A stretch of DNA of 64,000 nucleotides from Paraburkholderia phenazinium (GTDB lineage Bacteria; Pseudomonadota; Gammaproteobacteria; Burkholderiales; Burkholderiaceae): contig NZ_FNCJ01000016.1 in NCBI RefSeq assembly GCF_900100735.1, positions 62,001 to 126,000 of the forward strand. Reading direction: 5' to 3'. The notes beneath the pieces are model-generated. The model did no database searches, had not been told where the DNA came from, and saw only the letters and a program-made list of their open reading frames with translations. The stretch's first letter is position 1, and every line of letters starts with the position of its first letter. Below, piece after piece: positions 26,744-35,043 of this stretch. Position numbers and translations under genes: made by a program.

Positions 26744-27726
26744 CGCGGCACCTGACCGGTTGGAATGATGAACGGCTCGCCGCTAAAGTCCCACAGCACA
26801 GCGGTATCGTCGCCTCTGCGGACAACCACCTGGCGCGATGTGTCGACCGTACCGATCTCGGCGCAGGCCAACGAACGCGCATCGAATTGCGCGAGGACAG
26901 CGTCGACCTGTTCTTCACGTACCGCGAGCAGAAAGCCGAAGCTCGGGAACGCGGTGAGCCAGCGCGCGAGCGGCACGCTGGCGGGTTTGGGAAGCGCGTC
27001 GAGATCGATGCGCGCGCCCACCCTCGAGCACTCGAGCAACATCAACGCGGTGCCCAAGGCGCCTGCCATGCTGATGTCCTTGGCCGCGTCGCACAGCCCG
27101 CTCTCCGCGAGGCGCGGCAGCAGCTCCAGGTCGTCGCGCAAACGCGCGGCGGGCGCCCCCACCGACGCATTCCAGAACGGATACGGTTCCTCGAATTGGC
27201 CGCGCAGATCGACCGCCATCAACAGGCGATCGCCGGGCCGTGCGTTAAAACTCGACAACAGCGCCGTGGCGCGGCCGACAATCGACACCGCCAGTTGCGC
27301 CCGGTCGCTGCGCGCATTGGTGTGGCCGCCGACAATCGGCACGCCATACGCCAGCGACGCCGCCGCCATGCCCGCGAGCACCTCATGCGCGGCTTCGATG
27401 CCTTCGCTCCACAAGGCGTCGACCACGGCAAGCGGCCGTCCGCCCATCGCATAGATATCGCTGACGTTGACCATCACGCTGCTATAGCCCGCGAACCACG
27501 GCATGGCCTGTACGAAGTCGCTGACCATGCCTTCGATTGCGAACAGCAGGTAGCCGTCGCTGTCGGCCAAGGCCGCACAATCGTCGCCGAGCGCCACCGC
27601 CTGACCCAGCGCGCCGGCGCCGCCGGGCAGTTGCCGCGCCAGCGACGACACCACGCCGGCGATGTCGGTCTTGTGGCGAAAGCCGCGGCTCTCGCGCAAG
27701 CTGGCGACCAGCTCCGCCACACTCAT
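26740..27726 (-). CDS. nitF: AIR-synthase-like (PurM/SelD superfamily) protein, Sll0787 type
   Basis: This 328-residue ATP-binding enzyme belongs to the PurM/SelD/ThiL superfamily. Motifs are ALGDDCAALADSDGYLLFAI (N-terminal nucleotide/metal site), MVNVSDIYAMGGRPLAVVDA and YGVPIVGGHTN. It starts at 27726, where its ATG overlaps the TGA of the GNAT gene. The family name in cyanobacteria and mycobacteria links it to nitrogen-starvation loci. It probably activates an amide or carboxyl group with ATP, but the reaction is not established. Confidence 0.83.
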   Translation of the reverse strand: MSVAELVASLRESRGFRHKTDIAGVVSSLARQLPGGAGALGQAVALGDDCAALADSDGYLLFAIEGMVSDFVQAMPWFAGYSSVMVNVSDIYAMGGRPLAVVDALWSEGIEAAHEVLAGMAAASLAYGVPIVGGHTNARSDRAQLAVSIVGRATALLSSFNARPGDRLLMAVDLRGQFEEPYPFWNASVGAPAARLRDDLELLPRLAESGLCDAAKDISMAGALGTALMLLECSRVGARIDLDALPKPASVPLARWLTAFPSFGFLLAVREEQVDAVLAQFDARSLACAEIGTVDTSRQVVVRRGDDTAVLWDFSGEPFIIPTGQVPR

Positions 27727-28298
27727 GACGCACTCCGCGCTTGCGTGACAAAGCCGCTGCGCGGCGCCGTGCATGGCGGATAGTGGTCGAGCTGCGCCTG
27801 CATCAGGTGGTGCGGACGCCCCAACAGCATCTCCTCGGCGAGCGCATCCCAATGCAGCGCCCGAAACAAGGGCACATTCTGGCTCTGCACGTGCGCCAGA
27901 AATGTCTCGCAACCGAGTGCGTGAGCGCTCGTCACGGCAAGTCGGATCAGCGTCGCGCCGATCTTGCCGTGACGCCGGAACGCCGCGTGCACGGCAAGCC
28001 GCGAGCCGTACCACACGCCCGGCGCCTCCTGATGGATGCGCACTGTACCGACCACCTGCTCGGGCAGGCCGGCAATACAGCTCACCGCAACGAGTTGCTG
28101 GGCGCGCTCGTCGATCTCGTCACGGTCGTCGCCGACGAAGATGCCCTGCTCGATGCAGAACACCGCGCGCCGCAGCTTGTAGGCTTGCCCCGCTTCCCAC
28201 GGCAGCGTGGTCCACTTGATGCGGTACTCGGTCGGCGTATACAACACCGGCGCCACGTCGAATTCTTCGGATACGCCTGCGATCGCTTCGCCAAACAT
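27723..28298 (-). CDS. nitE: GNAT-family N-acetyltransferase, MSMEG_0567 type
   Basis: This 191-residue acyltransferase of the Nit1C cluster contains KLRRAVFCIEQGIFVGDD, a VVGTVRIHQEAPGVWYGSRL strand and the acetyl-CoA loop FRRHGKIGATLIRLAV. The frame is open far upstream, but conserved sequence begins at the ATG at 28298, two bases after the radical-SAM stop. It overlaps the downstream gene by ATGA. The acyl acceptor is unknown; it may modify the product of the radical SAM enzyme. Confidence 0.82.
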   Translation of the reverse strand: MFGEAIAGVSEEFDVAPVLYTPTEYRIKWTTLPWEAGQAYKLRRAVFCIEQGIFVGDDRDEIDERAQQLVAVSCIAGLPEQVVGTVRIHQEAPGVWYGSRLAVHAAFRRHGKIGATLIRLAVTSAHALGCETFLAHVQSQNVPLFRALHWDALAEEMLLGRPHHLMQAQLDHYPPCTAPRSGFVTQARSAS

Positions 28299-28300
28299 GG

Positions 28301-29413
28301 TTACACCTCGTACGAAGACAGCGACGAACACGCGCCGCATTTGCCGCAACCGGCCTTGATGTCGCTCGAACGCAAGCCGGCGGCGGAGAGCATCGCGCCG
28401 AGCGGCTGCAGCACCGACTTCATGAACTCGGGCGCCGGCGCTGGATGATCTTCGAGCGGCGTGCCGCTGATCGGCACGAACGGCACCACGAACGGATATA
28501 CGCCCAGTTCGATCAGCTCGCGCGAGATCGTCAGAATCGCTTCCGCGCTGTCGCCCAGGCCGGCGAGGATATAGGTGCTCACCTGGCCGCGGCCGAACAC
28601 CGCCACCGCGGCCTTGAACGCTTCCATGTAGCGCGCTAGCGGCACACTCGATTTGCCGGGCATGATGCGTTCGCGCAGGGCCGGCGTCACGACTTCGAGA
28701 TGCATGCCGAGCGTGTCGATACCGCTCGCCTTCATGCGCGCGAACCAGCGGTCGTCGTCCGGTGGCTCGCACTGCGCCTGGATCGGCAGGTCGACGGCTG
28801 CGCGAATCGCGAACGCGCTTTCGCAGAGGATCTGCGCGCCGCGGTCGCCGGTGGGCGGCGTGCCGGTGGTCAGCACCATGTGCCTGACGCCGTCGAGCAG
28901 CACCGCCGCGCGCGCCACTTCGGCGAGTTGCTCGGGGGTCTTGCGCGCAATCGTGCGGCCCGCTGCGAGCGATTGGCCGATCGCGCAGAACTTGCAGGTC
29001 TTGCGGCGGCTCTCGTAGCGGATGCAGGTCTGCAATACGGTGGTGGCCAGTACGTCGGCGCTGTGCAGCGTGGCGATATGCGAATACGGCACCCCGTCGA
29101 GGGTCTGCATGGCATAAAAGCGCGGTGCCTTCGGAAAGCTGATATTGGCAATCGGGATCGTGCCGCGTAGCAGCGCACTGACCCCGCTGGCGTCGGCGGG
29201 CCCCGCCACGAACGGCGAATGCCAGGCCGTGTTGGTATGCACCGGCACCATGATGGTCACGCCGTCCACAGTCACGGCCTTGTGGTCCGACGGCCCCGCG
29301 CCGCCGCGCCGGCTGGCGACGCCCGCGCCCGGATCGGCAAGCCGCAAGCCAGCCGACTGCAGCTCAGTCATCAATTGCCGGCTCGCGGCCGGCAGGGTCT
29401 CGTTGGCGTTCAT
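28301..29413 (-). CDS. nitD: MSMEG_0568-type radical SAM protein of the Nit1C cluster
   Basis: This 370-residue protein is called radical SAM from its family resemblance. The cysteines that would hold the [4Fe-4S]/SAM cluster are unusually spaced: Cys130, Cys140 and Cys143 (TCIRYESRRKTCKFCAIGQ), that is C-x9-C-x2-C rather than C-x3-C-x2-C. A second group, Cys356, Cys359 and Cys362 (AGCGKCGAC), ends the protein and could hold an auxiliary cluster. The ATG at 29413 has AAGGA upstream and overlaps the nitrilase gene by 50 bp. It probably modifies the nitrilase substrate or product; the reaction is unknown. Confidence 0.83.
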   Translation of the reverse strand: MNANETLPAASRQLMTELQSAGLRLADPGAGVASRRGGAGPSDHKAVTVDGVTIMVPVHTNTAWHSPFVAGPADASGVSALLRGTIPIANISFPKAPRFYAMQTLDGVPYSHIATLHSADVLATTVLQTCIRYESRRKTCKFCAIGQSLAAGRTIARKTPEQLAEVARAAVLLDGVRHMVLTTGTPPTGDRGAQILCESAFAIRAAVDLPIQAQCEPPDDDRWFARMKASGIDTLGMHLEVVTPALRERIMPGKSSVPLARYMEAFKAAVAVFGRGQVSTYILAGLGDSAEAILTISRELIELGVYPFVVPFVPISGTPLEDHPAPAPEFMKSVLQPLGAMLSAAGLRSSDIKAGCGKCGACSSLSSYEV

Positions 29414-30422
29414 CGCGGCATCCTTCGGTTGTTGGGTTGAAATCCGGACCGGCATAGGCGGCAAACGCGGCGCCAGCGGCGCCCCATGAAGGCATCGGCG
29501 ACACCGTCGCAGCCGGCCGTTCGTTGATAACGAGGCTCAGCAGTTCGGGCCGCGCATAATGGCCGACCGAATCCATCATGCGTTTGCGCTTGGTGATCAG
29601 CGCCATGTCCAGATCGGCGATCACCATGCCCTCGCCCTCGCGCAGCGGCGCCGCCAGATGCTGCCCTTCGGGCGAAACGATCGCGGTATTGCAGCCGCCG
29701 CGCAGCGCCTTCTGCAGATTCGTGTCGCTCGTGACCGAAGCGATCTGCGCTTCGCTGAGCCAGCCGGTCGCATTGACGACGAAACAACCCGACTCCAGCG
29801 CGTGATGACGGATCGTGACTTCGATCTGCTCGGCGAAGATCGGCCCCACCAGCGAGCCGGGAAACTGGCTGCAGTGAATCTCCTCGTGCTGCGTCATCAG
29901 CGCATAGCGCGCGAGCGGGTTGTAGTGCTCCCAGCAGGCCAGCGCGCCGACCCGCGCAAAGGCTGTCTGCACGACCTTCAGCCCGGCCGCATCGCCTTGC
30001 CCCCAGATCATCCGTTCATGGAACGTCGGCGTGATCTTGCGGCGCTTGAGCAGCAACTGGCCGTCCACGTCGAAGATCAGTTGCGTGTTGTAGAGGCTGC
30101 CGTAATCGCGCTCGTTGACCCCGAGCACGACCACCATGCGATTCAGGCGGGCCCGCTCGGCGACGGCCTGCGTCACCGGCCCCGGCACCACCACCGCCTC
30201 TTCGTAGAGCCGCATGTGATCGGCGCCGGAGGCCACCGGCGGGCGCACGAACGAGAAATACGGGTAATACGGCACAAAGGTCTCGGGAAACACAATCAGT
30301 TGCACGCCGTCGCGCGCCGCCTGATCGATCGCCTCGCAGACCTTGTTGAGGGTGCCGTCGCTGCGCTCGAAGTCCGGCGAAATCTGCACGGCAGCGGCGC
30401 GGACAATGCGTGGTTCGGACAT
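29364..30422 (-). CDS. nitC: Nitrilase of the Nit1C cluster
   Basis: This 352-residue carbon-nitrogen hydrolase has the complete triad: Glu47 in FPETFVPYYPYF, Lys129 in KRRKITPTFHERMIWGQGD and Cys163 in ALACWEHYNPLARY. The CWEH motif is that of true nitrilases rather than amidases. It converts a nitrile to a carboxylic acid and ammonia, supplying nitrogen. Homologous clusters in Pseudomonas are needed for cyanide/nitrile assimilation. The last 17 codons overlap the next gene in a different frame. It lies 18 bp after nitB. Confidence 0.92.
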   Translation of the reverse strand: MSEPRIVRAAAVQISPDFERSDGTLNKVCEAIDQAARDGVQLIVFPETFVPYYPYFSFVRPPVASGADHMRLYEEAVVVPGPVTQAVAERARLNRMVVVLGVNERDYGSLYNTQLIFDVDGQLLLKRRKITPTFHERMIWGQGDAAGLKVVQTAFARVGALACWEHYNPLARYALMTQHEEIHCSQFPGSLVGPIFAEQIEVTIRHHALESGCFVVNATGWLSEAQIASVTSDTNLQKALRGGCNTAIVSPEGQHLAAPLREGEGMVIADLDMALITKRKRMMDSVGHYARPELLSLVINERPAATVSPMPSWGAAGAAFAAYAGPDFNPTTEGCRDERQRDPAGREPAIDD

Positions 30423-30440
30423 GGTGATGGCCGCCTCTGC

Positions 30441-30923
30441 TCAGACCGTCCAGGTGTGGATGATTAGCGCGTTCTCCTTGCGATGCAGAAGCTGGATATC
30501 GAGCACATCGAGCGGGCTGATCGGCCGGATTCCTTCGATCAGCGAAGCCTCGCCGTGCCCATACAGCGCCTGCAAGGCGAAGCGGCACGCGTATACCTTG
30601 CCGCCTTCTTCCATGAACTTGATCAACTGCTTGTTGAAGTTCAGATGCCCGGGAAACGCTTCGTCGCCGAGCGTCGGAAAGCCTCGCTGCAAGCCGAGCG
30701 TGACGCCCGGTCCGTACAGCAGCACGGAGGTATCGAAGCCTTTGCGCAGCAGCCGGGTCGCCTGCAGCAAATTGACGAAACCGATCGATCCTTCGAACGC
30801 CACTGTGTGAAACGTGACGAGCGCCTTTTCGCCCGGCTCGGCCTTCACGTCCTCGAAGACCTTCTCTTCGTAATCGACGAGGTAATCACCCTTCTGATGC
30901 AGCGGTTTGTTGACGGCTGGCAT
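30441..30923 (-). CDS. nitB: MSMEG_0572/Sll0783-type nitrogen starvation response protein
   Basis: This is the first gene of the Nit1C operon. The product is a 160-residue soluble protein with DsrE-like character (ALVTFHTVAFEGSIGFVNLL; GFDTSVLLYGPGVTLGLQRG; KVYACRFALQALYGHGE). Conserved content starts at the ATG at 30923, preceded by GGAG. It is always first in these clusters and unknown in function. It has a leader of about 80 bases from a near-consensus sigma-54 promoter at 31017-31031. Confidence 0.83.
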   Translation of the reverse strand: MPAVNKPLHQKGDYLVDYEEKVFEDVKAEPGEKALVTFHTVAFEGSIGFVNLLQATRLLRKGFDTSVLLYGPGVTLGLQRGFPTLGDEAFPGHLNFNKQLIKFMEEGGKVYACRFALQALYGHGEASLIEGIRPISPLDVLDIQLLHRKENALIIHTWTV

Positions 30924-31016
30924 GGCATTCTCCAATGTGGTTTGCGTGAACAGAAATGTCGCGTGGTTGCGGACCAACGGGCAGCGCCACTCGACGTCTG
31001 CGCCGAGCCCACTTAC

Positions 31017-31031
31017 GCAACGGCCGTGCCA
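31017..31031 (-). promoter_or_regulatory. Sigma-54 promoter for the nitBCDEF operon
   Basis: The minus strand reads TGGCACG-GCCG-TTGC: the -24 element, exact spacing, and the -12 element of the RpoN consensus. Transcription would begin near 31005, about 80 bases before nitB. Sigma-54 control fits a nitrogen-assimilation operon and the Fis/NtrC-type NitA activator reported for Pseudomonas nit1C clusters. No enhancer-binding-protein gene is visible in this window. Confidence 0.8.
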
Positions 31032-31161
31032 CTGATCGCCACCGCCGATGCGATCACTTTCCAATCAAACAGACGATCATTCGTTAAGCAAGCCGAAAAA
31101 ATTTTTGGCCTGAAGCTTGCGTACAGCCAGCGCAGCCGATCAAGACGCCCATGCCGACGTC

Positions 31162-31215
31162 GATCGCACCAGCCGGGTGCGATCCAACTGGTGCAGGCGC
31201 GCATAACCGGTGCAG
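31162..31215. promoter_or_regulatory. Candidate upstream activator site: 9-bp dyad plus 11-bp direct repeats
   Basis: GATCGCACC-AGCCG-GGTGCGATC (31162-31184) is a perfect 9-bp inverted repeat. It is followed by AACTGGTGCAG (31186-31196) and AACCGGTGCAG (31205-31215), near-identical direct repeats with a 19-bp period. They lie about 130-200 bp upstream of the sigma-54 promoter, the usual distance of enhancer sites, and 135-190 bp before the MocR-type gene. The region 30924-31348 (425 bp) otherwise holds only the sigma-54 promoter and an AT-rich stretch around 31090-31105. Confidence 0.55.
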
Positions 31216-31348
31216 CCATTCACCAGATGCGATCAATCAGATCAATCGATACGATCGCTTTCTGGCCGCTGCGGTTAGCCGGTTTCGGCGCGCTTTCCGG
31301 TGCGAATGCCGCACTGTTCCCAATCGTCATTGACCTGTTGCGAAAACG

Positions 31349-32740
31349 ATGAGTAGCCCGATACATCACTGGATCAAACGCCTTGCCGAACTCCGCAAGC
31401 CCGCTTACCTCGCGATTCCCGACCTGATCGAAGAGGACCTCGCCACCGGGCGCCTGCGGCCGCGCGACCGGCTGCCCGGCCTGCGCGATCTTGCCGGCGA
31501 GCTGGCGCTGAACTACACCACGGTGGCACGCGCCTACGCCGAAGCGAAGAAGCGCGGCCTGCTCGATTCGCGCGCGGGCAGCGGCACCTTCGTGCGCGGC
31601 CGCACGGCGACGCTACCGCTCTCGGGCGGCAGCAGCATCGAGATGACCATGAACACGCCGCCGGAGCCGGCCGACTATGCGGCGCGGCTGCGCGAATCGG
31701 CGGCGCGTTTGATGGCATCCAGCGACCCATATCAGTTGCTGCGCTATCAAGACTTCGGCGGCACGCCCGCCGACAAGGCGGCCGGCACCGAGTGGCTCAA
31801 GCGCCGTTTGCCCGATTGCTGCGCCGACCACGTGCTGGTGTGTCCCGGCATTCACAGCGCGCTGGTCGCGCTGGTCTCGCAACTGGCGCGGCCGGGCGGC
31901 ATGATCTGTCTCGACACGCTGGCCTATCCGGGCATCAAGGCCATTGCCGCGCAACTAGGTGTGCGCTTGCAGGCGCTCGCACGCGACGACGAAGGGCCGC
32001 TCGCGCATGCCTTCGAAGCGCTCTGCAAGACTGACAAGCCGAGCGCGTTCTATTGCAACCCGACGCTGCAGAACCCGAGCACGCTGACGCTCACGCACAA
32101 GCGCCGCGAAGCGTTGGCGGACGTCGCGCTGCGTTACAGCGTGCCGATCATCGAGGACGACGCCTACGCGATGCTGCCGCTGCAGGCGCCCGAGGCGCTG
32201 GCGAGCTTCGCACCGGAGCTGACCTACTACGTGACAGGCTTGTCGAAGAGTCTTGGCGCCGGCTTGCGGGTCGCCTATCTGCAGGCGCCCACGCCACGCC
32301 AGACGCAGCGCCTCGCTGGCGCGTTACGTGCGACCACCGTGATGGCGAGCCCCTTTACCGTGTCGCTCGCGACCGAGTGGGTGAACGACGGCACAGCCGT
32401 TGAGATGCTCAACGCTATCCGCGGCGAATCGAAAGCGCGCCAGGCGATCGCGGTGCGTATTCTCGACACGTGGGCTTACGATGCGCATGCAGAAGGCTTT
32501 CATCTGTGGCTGCCGATTCCCGGCGAGGACGGCTGGAGTTCGTCGGAATTGGCGCTGCAATTGCGCAACCAGGGCATCGCCGCCGTGGCAAGCGCGGCGT
32601 TTTCTACCGATGGCAATCCGCCCAACGCATTGCGGGTGTGCCTGGGCGGTTCGAAAAGCCGCGAAGAATGCGAGGCGGCGCTGCACATCATCGCCGAGGC
32701 GCTCGAGCACCCGCATCATCTGCACTCGGCGATCATGTGA
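31349..32740 (+). CDS. MocR-type regulator (GntR HTH fused to aminotransferase-like domain)
   Basis: This 463-residue protein has a GntR winged helix (about residues 15-85; LPGLRDLAGELALNYTTVAR, SGTFVRGR). It is joined to a fold-type-I aminotransferase domain with CPGIHSALVALVSQLARPGG, YCNPTLQNPSTLT and Lys300 in TGLSKSLGAGLRVAY as the PLP lysine. PLP-dependent DNA binding to direct repeats is typical of MocR proteins. It is divergent from the Nit1C operon and may regulate it or itself through the repeats at 31162-31215. The alternative, a bona fide aminotransferase, is less likely given the HTH. Confidence 0.85.
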   Translation: MSSPIHHWIKRLAELRKPAYLAIPDLIEEDLATGRLRPRDRLPGLRDLAGELALNYTTVARAYAEAKKRGLLDSRAGSGTFVRGRTATLPLSGGSSIEMTMNTPPEPADYAARLRESAARLMASSDPYQLLRYQDFGGTPADKAAGTEWLKRRLPDCCADHVLVCPGIHSALVALVSQLARPGGMICLDTLAYPGIKAIAAQLGVRLQALARDDEGPLAHAFEALCKTDKPSAFYCNPTLQNPSTLTLTHKRREALADVALRYSVPIIEDDAYAMLPLQAPEALASFAPELTYYVTGLSKSLGAGLRVAYLQAPTPRQTQRLAGALRATTVMASPFTVSLATEWVNDGTAVEMLNAIRGESKARQAIAVRILDTWAYDAHAEGFHLWLPIPGEDGWSSSELALQLRNQGIAAVASAAFSTDGNPPNALRVCLGGSKSREECEAALHIIAEALEHPHHLHSAIM

Positions 32741-32979
32741 AACGCGGGGCGGCGCAGCCGGCGCGCTTAGCGACGGCTCGCCGCCGAAGCACACACTTGC
32801 GCTAAGTTCATACAAAAAGACCAGCGTTATCTACAGACGAATACAACGCAGCGCTTCCCCAGCGTGCGTTGAAAACGCAGAAGTGTCCGGCAAAACCGCT
32901 TGCCGACACAAAGTGCCTTCCCACAAGCGCTAAAACGGCTTTCTGTAATCTGCTGAAAGCCCCGGCCAGCGCATCCCGC

Positions 32980-33006
32980 TCAAGTCTGACGCCGCGCCGC
33001 CGTATA
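32980..33006 (+). promoter_or_regulatory. Possible sigma-28 (FliA) promoter for the first chemoreceptor
   Basis: TCAA (32980-32983) and GCCGTATA (32999-33006) are separated by exactly 15 bp, resembling TAAA-N15-GCCGATAA, and lie 55 bp before the start codon. FliA control of chemoreceptors is usual. The rest of 32741-33060 (320 bp) shows nothing else I can interpret. Confidence 0.4.
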
Positions 33007-33060
33007 CCCGGACGAGGCCGTTGCCTTGCCGATTCCTGCTCACCTCCGAAAGACGCCTAC

Positions 33061-34860
33061 ATGTTCTCCTCCATTCGCGCGCGCATCGTCGCCCTGTGCG
33101 TCGCCATCGTTGTCGTGGCCCTCGCAGCCAATGCAGTTCTCAACTACGTCGTTGCCAACGGATATAACGCCGATTCGATCGACAACAGCCTCACCGCGGT
33201 CGAGAGCGGTCACGTGGCCGGGATCAACGAATGGGTTGCCGCTAATAGTCTGATGATTAACTCGTTGCAGGACGCTGTGCTGCAGCCCGACCCGACTGCG
33301 GCTTTGAAGCTGATGGCAAGCGCCGGCAACTTCACCAACGTCTACGTCGGTTACGCCGACAAGACCGCGAAGTTCTCGGACCCGACCGGCATCCCGCCCG
33401 ACTACGATCCGACCGGCCGCCCCTGGTACAAGCAGGCGGTCGCTGCCGGCAAGCCGGTGGTGACGCCGCCGTATGTGGACGCCGGCACGGGCCATCTGGT
33501 GGTGGCCTTCGCCTCGCCGGTGATCCGCGACGGCGCCGTGAAGGGCGTGGTGTCCGGCGACCTCGCCATGGACAGCGTGATCGCCAACGTCAAGGCGATT
33601 CATCCGACGCCGTCGAGCTTCGGCATGCTGGTGAACAGCAGCGGCCTGATCGTTGCGCACCCGGATGCGAAACTGACCCTGAAGCCGGTTACCGATCTGA
33701 TCCCCGATCTGAGCGCCGACAAGCTCGCCGCGCTCGCCACGGCGGATCATCCGCTGCAGGTGGACGTGGGCGGCAGCGCCAAGCTGCTGCGCGCACAGCC
33801 GATTGCCGGCACCGACTGGATCGCCATCGTCGCGCTCGATAAAGCCGAAGCGACCGCCGGCATGCGTTCCCTGCTGACCACCTCGATCATCGCGCTGATT
33901 GTGATTGCCGGCATTGCCGCGGCCGTCGTTGCCGCAGTGACCGCGGTGTCGTTCCAGCGCCTCTCGAAGGTGCGCGATGCGATGGATGCGATCGGCACCG
34001 GCGAGGGCGACCTGACCCAGCGCCTGCCCGCGATCGGCGAGGACGAAGTCGCGCAGATCGCGCGCTCGTTCAACACCTTCATCGACAAGCTGAGCCGCGT
34101 AATGCGGCAGATTCGCGAAGCCAGCGAATCGGTGCGCGTGGCCGCTAACGAAATCGCCGCCGGCAATGTCGATCTGTCGGGCCGCACCGAGTCCGCTGCC
34201 GCCAGCCTGCAGCAGACCGCCGCTTCGATGGAAGAAATCACCGCCACGGTCGGCCAGTCGGCGAGCGCCGCCAGGCAGGCCGACGACACTGCCGTGTCCG
34301 CTTCGCGCGTCGCTTCGCGCGGCGGCGTGGTGATCTCCGAAGTCATCACGACGATGGGCGAGATCGAAAACGCCTCGGTGAAGATTGCCGACATCATCGG
34401 CGTGATCGACGGCATCGCCTTCCAGACCAACATCCTTGCGCTGAATGCGGCAGTCGAAGCCGCCCGCGCCGGCGAACAGGGCCGCGGCTTCGCGGTGGTG
34501 GCGGGCGAAGTGCGCAGCCTCGCGCAGCGCAGCGCGCAGGCCGCCAAGGAAATCAAGGGGTTGATCGAGTCGACGGTGGCGAGCGTGGCCTCCGGCTCGA
34601 GCCAGGTGCGCCACGCGGGCGAAACGATGACGGAGATCGTCAACAATGTCTCGAACGTGACCACCATCATTTCCGAAATCACCCAGGCGGCCAACGAGCA
34701 GACCCGTGGCATTCAGGAAGTCAATCGCGCGGTCAACCAGCTCGACGAGATGGTGCAGCAAAACGCGGCGCTGGTGGAGCAATCCACTGCGGCGGCCGCG
34801 GCGCTGCAATCGCAGGCGGTCAACCTCGCTGAGGCGGTCACCCAGTTCCGGCTCGATTGA
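33061..34860 (+). CDS. Methyl-accepting chemotaxis protein with dCache sensor
   Basis: This is a 599-residue inner-membrane chemoreceptor. TM1 lies at about residues 8-30. A periplasmic double-Cache domain follows (FTNVYVGYADKTAKFSD, YDPTGRPWYKQAVAAGKPVV, DLAMDSVIANVKAI), then TM2 near 278-302 and a HAMP region. The signalling tip is FQTNILALNAAVEAARAGEQ with GRGFAVVAGEVRSLAQRSA. The ATG at 33061 gives the proper N-terminus; the frame is open upstream without conservation. dCache receptors often bind amino or organic acids. It ends without a CheR-type pentapeptide. A second receptor follows 183 bp later. Confidence 0.93.
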   Translation: MFSSIRARIVALCVAIVVVALAANAVLNYVVANGYNADSIDNSLTAVESGHVAGINEWVAANSLMINSLQDAVLQPDPTAALKLMASAGNFTNVYVGYADKTAKFSDPTGIPPDYDPTGRPWYKQAVAAGKPVVTPPYVDAGTGHLVVAFASPVIRDGAVKGVVSGDLAMDSVIANVKAIHPTPSSFGMLVNSSGLIVAHPDAKLTLKPVTDLIPDLSADKLAALATADHPLQVDVGGSAKLLRAQPIAGTDWIAIVALDKAEATAGMRSLLTTSIIALIVIAGIAAAVVAAVTAVSFQRLSKVRDAMDAIGTGEGDLTQRLPAIGEDEVAQIARSFNTFIDKLSRVMRQIREASESVRVAANEIAAGNVDLSGRTESAAASLQQTAASMEEITATVGQSASAARQADDTAVSASRVASRGGVVISEVITTMGEIENASVKIADIIGVIDGIAFQTNILALNAAVEAARAGEQGRGFAVVAGEVRSLAQRSAQAAKEIKGLIESTVASVASGSSQVRHAGETMTEIVNNVSNVTTIISEITQAANEQTRGIQEVNRAVNQLDEMVQQNAALVEQSTAAAAALQSQAVNLAEAVTQFRLD

Positions 34861-34869
34861 GCCACGCAC

Positions 34870-34885
34870 AGGCCGCCATCGGCCT
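34870..34885 (+). other. Short stem-loop after the first chemoreceptor
   Basis: AGGCCG-CCAT-CGGCCT, a 6-bp stem with a 4-base loop, starts 10 bp after the stop codon. No T-run follows. It could be a weak transcript end between the two receptor genes. Confidence 0.35.
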
Positions 34886-35043
34886 ATCTTAAGTAGTTCT
34901 AATACTCGAAATGTTTGTTTCAGACTTGCGGCACACCTTACCGTGTCGTAAGGTCCTGGCCAGCTGAACCGGCTCCAGCCGCCGCGCCGATGTCACAAGC
35001 GTGGGCGACAGGCGGCAAACCGCATAACGTATCAGGAGTTGCT

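Noticed and set aside
33040..34869. 609-codon open frame antisense to the first chemoreceptor
   Set aside because: It is His/Arg/Gly-rich with no domain and exactly mirrors a clear chemoreceptor gene; a GC-rich shadow.
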